NCBI GenBank assembly: GCA_958510825.1
Contig: OY294045.1
Span: 14,063,916 to 14,127,915 of the forward strand
Origin: Brachypterus glaber
Taxonomy: Eukaryota; Arthropoda; Insecta; Coleoptera; Kateretidae
Length of the DNA stretch: 64,000 nucleotides
Direction: 5' to 3'
The notes beneath the pieces were generated by a model. The model did no database searches, was not told where the DNA came from, and worked only from the letters and a program-made list of their open reading frames with translations. Positions 31,781 through 42,519 of the stretch are shown here, in pieces. The translations under genes were made by a program, and so were the position numbers. The first letter of the stretch is position 1, and the number at the start of each line of letters is the position of its first letter.

Positions 31781-31930
31781 ATGTCTCAGACTATCCTACA
31801 TGGACGTAGACCAAAAAAATCCGTAGCTATAGGTATTCAAGACAATGAAAATTCAATAAAGGGCAAAAGGGTGTGCAATACACACTGTGCATGCTCTGAC
31901 ACGGAGAGCCCCTGTGAGGACGACAGCTGA
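31781..31930 (+). CDS. Candidate small Cys-rich protein, 49 residues
   Basis: ATG in a good insect start context (TTAACAATG) opens a 49-codon frame ending in TGA. The N-terminal half is basic (HGRRPKKS, KGKRVC). The C-terminal half has four Cys (32, 36, 38, 45) in CNTHCACSDTESPCEDDS with an acidic end. The stretch is clearly richer in GC than its neighbours. No signal peptide or known domain. It may be a true small gene, one exon of a larger gene, or a degraded transposon ORF. Not recognised. Confidence 0.35.
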   Translation: MSQTILHGRRPKKSVAIGIQDNENSIKGKRVCNTHCACSDTESPCEDDS

Positions 31931-32036
31931 CGATATCTTTGTCCCTTTTTATGTAATTTCTGTATTTTCTTAGCCAAATGATTTTGCACACAATATTATA
32001 GGTAGATTTAAGATCTAGCTAATATATTAATATCTT

Positions 32037-32146
32037 ATTTTAGTATTTTTCTGGTTGAGGCAATTAGATTGTTTTTTCCGTGTACCTACAATTGTAGGTA
32101 CACGGAAAAAACAATCTAATTGCCTCAACCAGAAAAATAGTAAAAT
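32037..32146. repeat. Near-perfect 110-bp hairpin
   Basis: Two 55-base arms mirror each other with a single mismatch (32043/32140), centred on ACAATTGT with no spacer. The arm contains CTGGTTGAGGCAATTAGATT and TTTTTTCCGTGTACC. Such an unspaced palindrome can extrude as a cruciform and yields a perfect RNA hairpin if transcribed. Confidence 0.85.
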
Positions 32147-32265
32147 ATGACCCAACTATTGTAAAATATATGGTTAGTTTAACCATATATATTTTTATGG
32201 CAACCAAAGTTTAGATGATAAGTTTTTGGTTGTCCTTTTTAAATTATTCGTTGCTTTTTAATAAT

Positions 32266-32535
32266 GGGAGGATTGGTGTAGTGGACTACCGCATCGTACT
32301 TGACGAGTTTACTACCCAAAATAGCGTGAGTTCGATTCTCACCGGCGCTGATTTGCCTTTTTCAGTTAATTAATAATTGAAATTTGGCGAAGGCGTAATG
32401 GAAGCGGACACTCCCTATAAATTGGTTCGAAAGTCAATTAAAGCTGGTGGTTCTCTCTACTACTAGCCCACATAAGTCCTGGACTTAGGGGATGCTTAAT
32501 TAAGTAGAATAGTACAAGGTTAAACAAAAATTTAA
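32266..32535 (+). mobile_element. tRNA-derived SINE, copy c (full length)
   Basis: Same head (GGGAGGATTGGTGTAGTGG, GTGAGTTCGATTCTCAC) and body as copy b, ending CTTAATTAAGTAGAATAGTA with a short A-rich tail. The upstream TTGCTTTTTAATAAT also precedes copy d in similar form. Confidence 0.85.
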
Positions 32536-33159
32536 ATGTAACTAACCGCTAAAAATAGTCATGTTTTACTATTTATCTGGTTAAGCAAACTGAGTTTTTT
32601 TCTGTGTCCCCAGTGGGGACACCCCAAAGAATTAGTATATTCTGTAACAAGTTTGGAGTAACGCAAATTCTAAACGAGTGGACATTTTAAGAATTATGCT
32701 ATTTTAAAGTAGTTATAGAAAAAATTATATATTAAACATTAATTTTGGTTTACACTTAAACGTGGTACCTATTAATGTCCTGTGGATGTATAAAGTCGAA
32801 TATCTGCCAAATATCACAAATTCTGTGCAATATTTAAAATTCTAATTGAATTATAGCACGATTTGAAATTTTTAACGGGTTATTAAAAAAAACAACTGTA
32901 ACATTATTTGTTTATTTACAAAATTAATAACAAATAAAATATCAACAAATATCTCGCTTGCACACACACATACACATAATTAATAATATAATACAAGTAA
33001 GTCAGTCGAGGCACACATCATGCTAACAAATTAAATAAAACTAATATATACAAAGGTACGAAAGTTGCTTCTTGTGGAACATTCCTATTTTATCATCACA
33101 TAATATTGATATTATTTGAATAAAATACTTCGTTTGGAACGTCTTACTAAGACATTGTC
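32536..33159. other. W2 3' flank
   Basis: Downstream side of gene W2. TTTATT at 32911-32916 reads AATAAA on the minus strand and is a possible poly(A) signal. A CA-rich tract CACACACACATACACAT lies near 32960. No other gene seen. Confidence 0.45.
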
Positions 33160-36100
33160 TTAGGCTTTGGGGAACGACAGATTCGCTTTTGGTTCAGATT
33201 GACTTGGGGCACTTTTGGAAGGTGCATTTGGAACGGAAACTTCGCCAATCGCATGCCTTTTGGCGATTTCGTTGGAGACTAGGGGAGTTGATTGGTTGTC
33301 TTTTCTATCCCATCCTTTGTGATGGTGGTCATGATGATCAGGTGATGGGAACCATTCGCTAATAATAACTGGTCTCCAGATCATTTTCCATCCTGGTACC
33401 CAAATTTCCTTCCAATCTGGTACCCAGATTTGTTTCCACGCTTCTTTCCATTCCAATTTCTTGTCTGGAATCCAGATTTGTTTCTTTTCTGTTTTCCAGA
33501 TTTGTTTCCAGGCTTCTTTCCATTCGAGCTTTTTGTCTGATACCCAAATTTGCTTCTTTTCTGTCCTCCAGATTTGCTTCCATGCCTCTTTCCATACTAG
33601 TTTTTTGTCTGCTACCCAAATTTGCTTTTTCTCCGTCCTCCAGATTTGTTTCCATGCTGGCACCCACTCTAATTTCTTATCTGGTACCCAGATTTGTTTT
33701 TTAGCTGGTTTCCAGTATTTTTTCCAAATTGGTTTCCAAATCATCTTCTTTTTCCAAATATCGTGAGCTGTGTATTCGGCTCCGTGATGATCTTTTCCTA
33801 AGTAATGGTCCCCATGTATTCCTTCTTTAACCCATTCCGGAACCCATAATTTCTTCCATGCTGGAACTTGTATTTCCTTCCATGCTGGTACTTGGATTTC
33901 TTTCCAAACTGGTTTCCAGATTTTCTTCCAATCAGGTACTTGAATGTCTTTCCATGCTGGTACTTGAATAGGTTTCCATACTGGTTTCCAAATCTTTTTC
34001 CAATCAGGTACTTGAATTTCTTTCCAAGCTGGTACTTTTATTTCCTTCCAAACTGGTTTCCAGATTTTTTTCCAAGCTGGAACTTGAATTTCTTTCCATC
34101 CTGGTTTTTGCGTTGGTACCCAGATAGGCTTCCAGTATTTCTTCCACGATGGTTTCCATATTTGTTTCTTTGCTGATTTCCAAATTTTCTTCCATCCCTT
34201 TTTCCAGATCATCTTCTTTTTCCAGTATCCTGGATCGTGATGATCATGATGATCGTGATGATCATGATGTTCTTCGTGGTGATGATCATCATGGTGCTCG
34301 ACGTGGTGTTCATCGTAGACGTGAACGTCGTGGTGACCGGCGTCTGCAGCACCGGAACCTCCATCATATCCACCTGCACTGCCTCCATGGCCTTCTTCTG
34401 CGCTTCCTCCGTATCCACCTCCACCGCCTCCATGGCCTCCTTCTGCGCTGCCTCCATAGCCTCCGCCGCCATGGCCCCCTAGGTCGTAACCTCCTCCTCC
34501 ACCGCCATGGCCTCCTAGGTCGTAACCGCCTCCTCCACCGCCATGGCCACCTGCGTCGTAACCACCCCCTCCACCGTCATGGCCATCTAGGTCGTAACCT
34601 CCGCCACCTCCACCATGTCCACTATCGTAGCCACCTCCACTGCTTCCGTATCCTCCGCCGCCACCACTGGTTCCTAAGCTGTGGTCTCCAGCACCTGCAT
34701 AGCTATGGCCGCCTCCAGATGAGTCTCCTCCATAACCTGTTCCTCCACCTCCAGAATGTGAAGCTGGTGCTGGATAATCATAACCTACCCTTTTTTTTGC
34801 AACCCTAAAAATAAAATATGTATTAACATAAAAACACAGGAGATCAATTTTTGAAATCGTAGAAATCCAGACAGCACATAATAACTATTAAATATCAGAG
34901 GATATACTTTATGGATATAGAGTATTTCCATTAGATAGCCTAAATTGACATTAGATATCGCATGGATATCCAAATGTCCGCCTATATCCAAGATATCCAC
35001 GAGATATCCAGTGGAAATTTGTTTAACCCTAAAGTATATCCACTGGATATCCATTACAGATCCATCATGGATATCCCTGATAGCACAAAAGCCTTCTAAG
35101 AAGATTCTTAAAATAAATAGCCGGAAGGACAGCATGTTTCTTAGAAGCATATATATTTTGCTCAGGATATTCTAACAACGATTAAAGAAATGCAAAGGAT
35201 ACCCTTTTAATCGTGCTGGTAGTTCCTAAGAAGCTTCTTATAAGCCTCTGTATTAAATAAGAACGTTTTAAGAAGCATGTTAAGAATGTTCTTAGAAATA
35301 GGTACATGTACTTTTAAGAATATTCTTAGCATGCTTCTTAAAATATTCTTATTTGATGCATTTAAGTAATAATATTGAATATTGCGCATGCGCAAACAAA
35401 GTAGGTTGGCGTTTCAGATTTCTACATTAATGTAGTTTTTCTCTTTCTTTCAAATATATTTTATGATACTCGATCCTTTTCATGGAGTGATATCATAAAT
35501 TGGGACATGTCGAAAATTTTTACTTCTTTGTGGTAAACCTAATAATTAAAGTATTTAAAAATCCTTAGATATAGCATCCATCTGGTAAGATTCATATGCG
35601 ATATGCAGTTTTACTGTGAAAGCAAACTTTCTACCAGACATAAAATTCATGCGCCACACAAAAATACAATGTTTAGAAAAAAAAATAGCAAATAATTTTC
35701 ATTTCAAAATATAATAATTTTAATTTTTTGTCTAAAACTATATAAAAATCACTTTATGTCTAAAAATATATCCATTTCTACTACTTAAGGGTAAAACTTG
35801 TGTTATTAACAGTAATTTTAAGAATATTTGTATTTCTAACCTAATAAAATTAAAATAATATAGACGCCATATTATTATTCTAAAAACATTCCCATTAGAA
35901 TATTTTAAGAATATGTATTTGGGAATATTCTTAGCAAAATACTCTAATCATGCTTAGCATGTGCACTACAGCATTATTCAAAAAATATTCCCATTAGAAT
36001 ATTTTAAGAATATGTTTTGGGAATATCCTTAGCAAAATACTCTAATCATGCTAAGAATGTTTAGAGTAGAAGCACTTATGGTACTACAGCAGTGCACCTT

Positions 36101-36978
36101 TTAAGAACATGCTTAGCATGTTTACAGCATTATGCTAAGAACCTTTTCAAGGGAACGATTAAAAAACCTTCTTAGGATGAAGTGTGTTATCAGGGATCCA
36201 GTTCACTCTAAGAGAAAATGACGTGTATTCTTTTGAAGTTTATATACAAAATAGGAGAAAATGACGCAACAATTACGTAATTTTCTGACAAGAATTAATT
36301 CCTACGATTTTAAAAATTGGGCCTCTGACCCCATTTTAACAATTTTATTTTTCAAAACTCTTTTATGATGAATTAAATAATTAGCTACCCAGTCCCTGGT
36401 AGATTTTTTTGGTGTTTTTTTTTTCAGCTACACCCTCTTGCGTTGGCACAATAAAAAAATCTTCTATTGATAGGGGCAAACTCAGCTATTTTGACCCCGG
36501 GAACATGTTAAGATCTGCTTATTAGTCCTTTTTTTTTCCTTTGTAAAGGTTTAGTACTTACTGTTGGCTATCAGTTTTTTTGGCTGCCGTCTCGACTGCT
36601 TTCCCATTGGACCACGTGATTTGTAGAATTACCCAAAGGGTAATCTGAAAAAGAAAAGGAATATTTATTCAATTTATCTTATACTCAGATCTGATATAAG
36701 GGCCGATGTGTACAGAGATTTTCTGATTTATTTAAATTTAAAATTAAATTTAAATTTATTTTAATTATTGCACTTTACTCTAATTTACCCTATTTTACTC
36801 GAAAAGTGAATCACTATGAGAGGTCCGCCTACAAATTTTCGAAAGTCTTTCAAAACTCTCAACAAAAATCTCGAAAATCTCGGTAATTTTCGGCAATTTT
36901 TCAGAAATCTTGAAAATTTCAGATTTTTTATGTCGAAAATCTCAAAATTCTTACAAAAATCTTGGACTTTTTGTACAT
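33160..36978 (-). CDS. Gene W2: large secreted Gly/His/Trp-Lys repeat protein
   Basis: Exon 3 (34804-33160) and exon 2 (36644-36562) are firm: acceptor TTTTTAG, donor CA|GTAAGT, matching phase. A tiny exon 1 at 36978-36955 (MYKKSKIF then GTAAGA) is tentative; it matches W1 exon 1 (MKIF) in length style and phase. About 583 residues: signal peptide (ITLWVILQITWSNG), Gly-rich repeats GGGGGGYDLGGHG (about 55-205), a His/Asp block DHHDHHDHHD (about 206-228), then a Trp/Lys block (about 232-545). That block is built of eight-residue repeats such as WKEIQVPA and WKKIWKPV, with 24-residue superunits KKQIWVADKKLVWKEA plus WKQIWRTE. The end EWFPSPDHH...GWD matches W1. Extracellular structural or cuticle role inferred; family name not recognised. 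Confidence 0.78.
34890..35075. repeat. GGATATCC-rich degenerate repeat in W2 intron 2
   Basis: Repeated ATGGATATCC, CAAGATATCC, ACTGGATATCC and related palindromic octamers at irregular 15-30 bp spacing. Gives spurious ORFs on both strands. Confidence 0.6.
35066..36197. mobile_element. About 1.1-kb element with TTCTTAAGAA-type internal repeats
   Basis: The left end ATCCCTGATAGCACAAAAG and right end CTTAGGATGAAGTGTGTTATCAGGGAT (read in two parts) form an imperfect inverted pair. Inside are many degenerate copies of TTAAGAATATTCTTAGCATG in both orientations. It sits in W2 intron 2. No coding content. Confidence 0.5.
36645..36954 (-). other. Putative W2 intron 1
   Basis: Low-complexity AT-rich DNA with degenerate AAAATCTCGAAAATCTC repeats. 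It is an intron only if the tentative exon 1 at 36955-36978 is right; the low complexity raises the chance of a spurious exon. Confidence 0.35.
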
Positions 36979-37599
36979 GTACAAATATATCGTAGTTATT
37001 TACCCCTCGATTGTACTTTGATTTACTCTAATGCACATTTAATTTAAATATCTAATGTGTAATGCATAAGTCATTAATGACTTATTGTACCTTTTTTATT
37101 GGACTTTCTGTTTACTTAATTTACTCTAATTTACTTCAATTTACTCTAATTATTTTGCAACGTTCCAAATTAAAAAGAGCGTTTTTAAAGTTGGACCCAA
37201 GCTGCCAATCTTATTGATGGTCTATGATAACACACTAATTAGTTCTGAAATTGTGAATAGACTTTCTTTTATAGAATAAGTTTTGTCTTTTGATTTGTTC
37301 ATTTTTACTAAGTATTATAGTTTATTATCTATTGTTTAAATCTGTGTAAAGACAAATTATATAATTAATATCAATTATAGAAAGTAAAAAACAAAATTCA
37401 AAGTATATATTAAAATCGCTCGTGCTCTTCCGATGATAAACTGAATTACTTTCTCTTACATAACATTAAACTTATCAACAAAAATGTCATTTTATTATAA
37501 CAAGTTAGCTATGGGTGTCCGTCTGCTCATATACTTGTGGAAATCGCCTTTTCATTTTAATAATTTGTATATTTTGAAATAAAAAGCCCCTCAAAAATA
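36979..37599. other. AT-rich stretch upstream of W2, no gene seen
   Basis: Contains TTTACTCTAATTTACTC-type degenerate repeats. It should hold the W2 promoter, but no convincing TATA box at proper spacing was found. Confidence 0.35.
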
Positions 37600-38060
37600 T
37601 ATATATATATATTAGAGGTTACACACAAAAATATGAAAAAAAGTTCCTATAAAGGTTGGTCCGGAAACGAGCCCTAAGGGAGGTACGGCTACGGAGCTAC
37701 GAGTGCTCCTAAAAAAGAGTTTTTATTTAACATGCCTTAACATTGATAAAGGCTTTTTGTGTAATTTTGTGTAACTTTTATTTAGTAATTTTAACCAGGG
37801 ACGTGCAAAATGGGGGGGCTATGACACTTTTTTGCCCCAAAACTTTTTTATCTGTTTTTTTTTACATTTTCTTAATAAAATATGAAACCGAATCTTGTGC
37901 TTTACAGATAAAAAGACTTGCATTTTTACGTTTTCACGAAAATATTTTAAACATTTAAAAATTATTGCCCCCGCCCCCTTCGGATGCACTATGAAATTTT
38001 TTATTATCAGATTTTAAAAACCCAAAAAAACCTTGGATACAAAATTTTTGGCTGGTTGCC
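37600..38060. repeat. Half copy of the long-palindrome superfamily
   Basis: GAAAAAAAGTTCCTATAAAGG, GGTCCGGAAACGAGCCCTAA, TTGATAAAGGCTTTTTGTG and CCAGGGACGTGCAAAATGGG follow the arm order of the elements at 29095, 47940 and 58283. Only one arm is kept. Confidence 0.6.
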
Positions 38061-38099
38061 CTAAAAATTAAATTTGACCATATTTTGAGTATTTTATAG

Positions 38100-41000
38100 G
38101 GTATATCTGGAGAACAGTCCAGAAATAAAACTTTTGGGTGACGGATTCCGACTCATTAGGAAAAAACACATAAGAAACTATTGGAAAGAAACCTTCAGGT
38201 AAGAAAAAAGTTAAAATTTGTATTGCTAAAATAGTTTTCTCGGTGTGTAGGTAGTAAAAATAATATCATACCCGCTATAATAATAATAATAATAATAATA
38301 ATAATTTAGGCCTATAGGTATAAATAATTTTATTTCATAATATGTCAGACTAATGAATTATATGTTATTAGAAACGCAGCTATAGTTATTAACTATTAAG
38401 TAGTTATTTAATAGTAATTTAATAATAACTTTATTTCTGCAAAAAAATATTTAATTTCAAATGATGTTTCCTTAACAAATTCGTCTGCAAAGTGGCCAAA
38501 AACAAAACAATTACCCCGTCTCTAGCAATCAGCTCAGCTTTTGTTAAGTTTATTTCTGGCACCCTAAAGTTGGCATAACATCAAAATTTTGACTTTTCAA
38601 GTGCACAACACGGCATTAAATGTTTTTAGTTAAATAATATTCTAAAAATCGTTATAATACGTAAATTTTACTACAAAACTGTAAAATAGTACTCTAAAAT
38701 TACCAAAAACGTCAAAAAAATAAAATAAAAAATCTCGTAAACGAGCAATTTCTGCAAAAAAAAAAAAATAGGTAATTTTTGACATCAAGGGGGTCAAAGG
38801 AAGACCTAATAGTATATTGTTTTACTAAGAGGAAAAGCGAAGCTTTTTTTTACTAGTCTGTAGAATTTACGGACGACGCGAAGCGGAGTCCGGAAACTAC
38901 AGACACTACAGACACTTTTCCTCTGAGTGAAACATACAATTTTTTCTTCAAGCATCCTATATATTTTTTTAAATATTAATTTTTGAATTTAATCTATTCA
39001 GTAATAAAGTATGTTTTTTTTTACACTTCGCGCAAAAATTTAGGGAGCAGAAAAAAATTCCGAAGTTTTCGGTGATTTTTGACGAGCTGTATCTCAGTAA
39101 AAAATGGTGGTAGAGACTTTTAAAAAAAAGCATTTTGTAGCTCTAAGATTCTTGTTTTCCGATTTTTTAGCCAAAAATTTTCTGAGCGACAGTTCCAACG
39201 CAATTCAAAGAAATAGCGCCAAAAAAATTTTTTCAAAATTTTCAGTAATTTTTTTCTTGCTCCACGGGTTCTGAAATTTTTTTTTTGATTAAGCGATTAT
39301 ATGGACCAGATAGCCTGTTTATTCAGCTTCAATTTAATGTTTGGCGATTTTCTCTACGCCAATTCCTTGCGGAGATATACGATTTTTAATGAAAAAGGAT
39401 CCTTTTGTCCTTAATTAAGGATATCTCAGCAATCAATGGTCATAGAGAAAATTTATGGGCAGTTTTGAAAACTGAAATAAATTTTCTACAAGATTATGCC
39501 ATGGTTTGAAAAAAAAATAAATTTTTTTATCCTTCACATTCACTTCAAAAGTATCGAAAAAAGTCCCTTTTTCCCTTTCTTTGGTTAATCAACCATATCT
39601 TTGCTAATTTTTAAGGAACCGCTAATGTTGTCAGCACATTTTTTACCTCATTATACCCCAATAGCCATGTAAAATAATAAATCGATACATTAAACGGTTT
39701 TTCTGGACCGATCGATCAAAATTAAAAAAAAAATTAAAGGAGCAAAAATTTTGGTTCTTAAACAATGTGTAATCTGTGTAAAATGGAAAAATAGTTTTTC
39801 ACGACTTTTTTGACAATCCTTTTTCATTAAAAATCGGATATCTCCGTGAGGAATTGGCGTAGAGAAAATCGCCAAACGTCAAATTAAAGCTGAATAAACA
39901 GGCTATCTGGTCCATATGGTCGCTTAATCAAAAACAAATTTCCGAGCCCGTGGAGCAAGAAAAAATTTACTGAAAATTTTGAATTTTTTTTCGCGCTTTT
40001 TCTTCGAATTGCGTTGGAACGGTGCTCAGAAAATTTTTTGGCTAAAAAAATCGGAAAACTAGAATCTTAGAGCTACAAAATGCTTTTTTTAAAAAGTCTC
40101 TAAGACCATTTTTCACTGAGATACAGCTCGTCAAAAATCACCGAAAAATTTAGAATTTTTTTCTGCTCTCTTAATTTTTGCGCGAAGTGTATTAAAATAG
40201 GCCTAAACGAAAGTTTACCAGAATTGCTTTTCCCTGTGTAGTATGCAGTCACATATTTGTAAGGCTTGTAAATCTAATTAATTAGATTACTTATTATTTT
40301 TAATTACTCAATGTTGTTTAAACAATAGCGTGCCAGTCGTAATGCTAATTAAATAATGAAATGTTCGCCATATACGATGTAAATGAAACAGTAAATATTC
40401 AGCGTATTAGCTTAATACAAACCATTTACTTTCTCCAAAGAAGAAAAAATCAAGATGCACAATGCTTCGCGTTTCATAGAATACTCTTTACAGTCCCAAA
40501 AATATCAGTTCAAAAACTTATTCGTGGCATATCGGCCAAATAGAAACATTGGCTCGTATCTCACCAACACAGGGTGGTTTTCTGCAAATTTTAACTTTTT
40601 GTTTCCGACCCCTGATTTAAACACATCGAAAGAAGTAATTTAGGCAAATATAAAACAAATCGTAGAGGTTCGATCGTTTTTTTACTTTTTTTCTAATTTA
40701 TTATAATGTACATATTACGTACTTGAACTTTATATTTATTTAGTATATATTTTAGATATAATTATAAAATCATTATTTATAATCACTACATTACAAAAAT
40801 GCTTATCTCCAAGGTCAAAGGGCATATCTTTTTTTCTAGCGAGTTATTGTTTTATGGGCGACGTGGACCAAAAAATCAATTTTTTTTTTTGGATATTCTG
40901 ACTTAAAATACCATGAAGCGTCGAGAAAATGTGAAAAAAGTAGCTGTTGAAAAAAGAACAGTCTGTCTGTTCTCTTTCTCTAAACCTTATAACTTCTAAA

Positions 41001-42011
41001 CGAAAGGTCCGATTAAAAAAAATTCTTTCACTGTACGATTTAGGACCTTCGTAGTTTACCTGAAATTAAATATGGTTAACATTGGAATCATGCAAGGGGT
41101 ACAAAGGAGGCAAATACTAATATTTTTTGAGATAACTGGCTTATAATTGATCGTAGAATAACATTTCTTGAGCAGATAAAAGTGTTTTTTTATTTTCTAC
41201 TAAAATTTCAACTGTTTTTGTTGTAGGATAAGAATTTTTATCTTCCGATCAATAATAAGCCAGTTATCGCAAAAAATATTAGTATTTGCCCCCTTTGTCC
41301 CTCTTACTGATCTCCAATGTTAGGCATATTTGACGTCAGGTAAACTACGAAGGTCCTAAATCGTAAAGTGAATTTTTTTTTTAAATCGGACTTTTCGTTT
41401 AAAAGTTTTAAGGTTTAGAGACAGACAGACCAATATTTTTTCAACACCCACTTTTTTCACATTTTCTCGACGTTTCATGGCATTTTAAGTCCGAATGTGT
41501 CAAAAAATTTTTGGTTTTAAAAGTTGTTTTTTTGCTATTTTTGTCCTGCTAGATTTGAAAAAATTGCCACCGTGCGGCAAACAAGACTTGAGAACCAAGA
41601 AAATGTTGTTGTTGGTAAGACACAATATGTGAAGACGCCTAGCGGTAGCATTAGGAAGTAGTCGTAGCAACGCCGGCTTTATCTGGTAAAGGCGACTACA
41701 TGTATATTACTGACCAATAATCAATGCTGCAAATTGCAAATTGTAGTTCTAAAATAGGAAAAATATCCCAAAAAAAAGAAAATCATACAAACAGTGATCA
41801 ATGTCTGTAATTAATATTTTTATAACTATGAGATTTGGTGTACATAAACTAAATTTACTTTTATGCAGATATTGAAGAAAATCAAACTGCGTTAACTTTG
41901 TCAAAACAGGAAACTAAAAAATTATTTAAAGTAAAATCTGAAGGATGTAGTTACACTCGTTTGCAAGTTATTGAATTATTTCCAAAAAATATAAAATCTC
42001 ATTTCTGTTAG
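38100..42011 (+). CDS. Unrecognised gene, three 3' exons
   Basis: Exons 38100-38198 (acceptor TTTTATAG, donor CAG|GTAAGA), 41553-41614 (TCCTGCTAG, G|GTAAGA) and 41869-42011 (TTTTATGCAG) join in phase twice (AG|A, then G|AT). They encode 100 residues. The text is charged and helix-like (RLIRKKHIRNYWKETF, RFEKIATVRQTRLENQE), then DIEENQTALTLSKQETKKLF, ending IKSHFC and TAG at 42009. The frame stays open after that TAG for 56 more codons to a second TAG at 42180, with plausible text (GCYLFQTTCLEF...VPYPVLVWDCF). The first TAG ends TCTCATTTCTGTTAG, a good 3' splice site, so in-frame introns of 45 or 81 nt could remove it. Upstream exons not found. No domain recognised. Confidence 0.5.
38277..38313. 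repeat. (TAA)n microsatellite
   Basis: About eleven TAA units in a row inside the first visible intron of the unrecognised gene. Confidence 0.9.
38805..38945. mobile_element. Small palindromic MITE
   Basis: TATTGTTTTACTAAGAGGAAAAG is mirrored as CTTTTCCTCTGAGTGAAACA (imperfect), with a GC-richer centre ACGGACGACGCGAAGCGGAG. Intronic to the unrecognised gene. Confidence 0.5.
39022..40193. mobile_element. 1.17-kb long palindrome, ACACTTCGCGCAAAAATT ends
   Basis: The ends ACACTTCGCGCAAAAATTTA and its inverse TTAATTTTTGCGCGAAGTGT bound arms of over 400 bp (for example GACGAGCTGTATCTCAGT against CTGAGATACAGCTCGTC, and GGACCAGATAGCCTGTTTAT against ATAAACAGGCTATCTGGTCC). No protein-coding domain. 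Intronic to the unrecognised gene. Confidence 0.85.
40868..41515. mobile_element. 0.65-kb palindrome
   Basis: CCATGAAGCGTCGAGAAAAT pairs with ATTTTCTCGACGTTTCATGG, AGGACCTTCGTAGTTTACCT with AGGTAAACTACGAAGGTCCT, and GATAACTGGCTTATAATTGATCG with its near-inverse. The CTGTCTGTTC/GACAGACAGAC stretch is also mirrored. Ends 40 bp before a predicted exon. Confidence 0.8.
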
Positions 42012-42182
42012 GGATGTTACTTGTTTCAAACAACTTGTTTGGAATTCGATAAAAGCCTTTCGATGAAAAATTTTACTTTGGGAAAGTCTTGCGCTAGTAA
42101 AAATAACTTGAGAACGCTTGAAGATAAAGACGAATTTGGAACAAAGGTTCCTTATCCAGTTCTCGTATGGGATTGTTTTTAG
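42012..42182 (+). CDS. Possible alternative C-terminal segment of the unrecognised gene
   Basis: Same frame as the exon at 41869-42011, directly after its TAG: 56 open codons and then TAG at 42180-42182. It becomes coding if a 45-nt (donor CAA|GTTATT at 41967) or 81-nt (donor AAA|GTAAAA) intron ending at 42011 is spliced. The first donor is weak; the second is better. Otherwise it is 3' UTR. Confidence 0.35.
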   Translation, partial: GCYLFQTTCLEFDKSLSMKNFTLGKSCASKNNLRTLEDKDEFGTKVPYPVLVWDCF

Positions 42183-42377
42183 TAAAAATCGAGTCCCATG
42201 TGGTAAGGGGGACAAAGGGGGATAAAAACGATTTTTTTTACAAATTGTTTATTACTTATTCGCTTTTCCAAAAAAGGAACATTTGTTGGCAAAAGTATTT
42301 TGATTTAGGGTTATTTTTGTCGATTTTCGTATAAGTTTAGTCTGAATTTTTATAGTGCGATTATTTATAGTATTTCT

Positions 42378-42452
42378 GCCGTACTAAGCTGAAGGGTGCT
42401 ATCTACATAGGTTTAACTTACATAGATAGGACCTTTCAGCTTAGGAAGGCAG
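42378..42452. repeat. 75-bp inverted repeat
   Basis: CTGCCGTACTAAGCTGAAGGGTGCTATCTA is mirrored by TAGATAGGACCTTTCAGCTTAGGAAGGCAG (each given in part only as overlapping words). Short hairpin. Confidence 0.6.
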
Positions 42453-42484
42453 ATTTAACTTTACCAGTTATACCAACTTGATTA

Positions 42485-42519
<35 letters not shown>

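Noticed and set aside
33461..34482. Large ORFs on the plus strand opposite W2, rich in Phe or in Arg/His
   Set aside because: They are antisense or frame shadows of the repetitive W2 coding exon.
42000..42215. 79-codon minus-strand ORF across the last exon of the unrecognised gene
   Set aside because: The plus strand has phase-consistent splice sites and better protein-like text; the antisense ORF has none.
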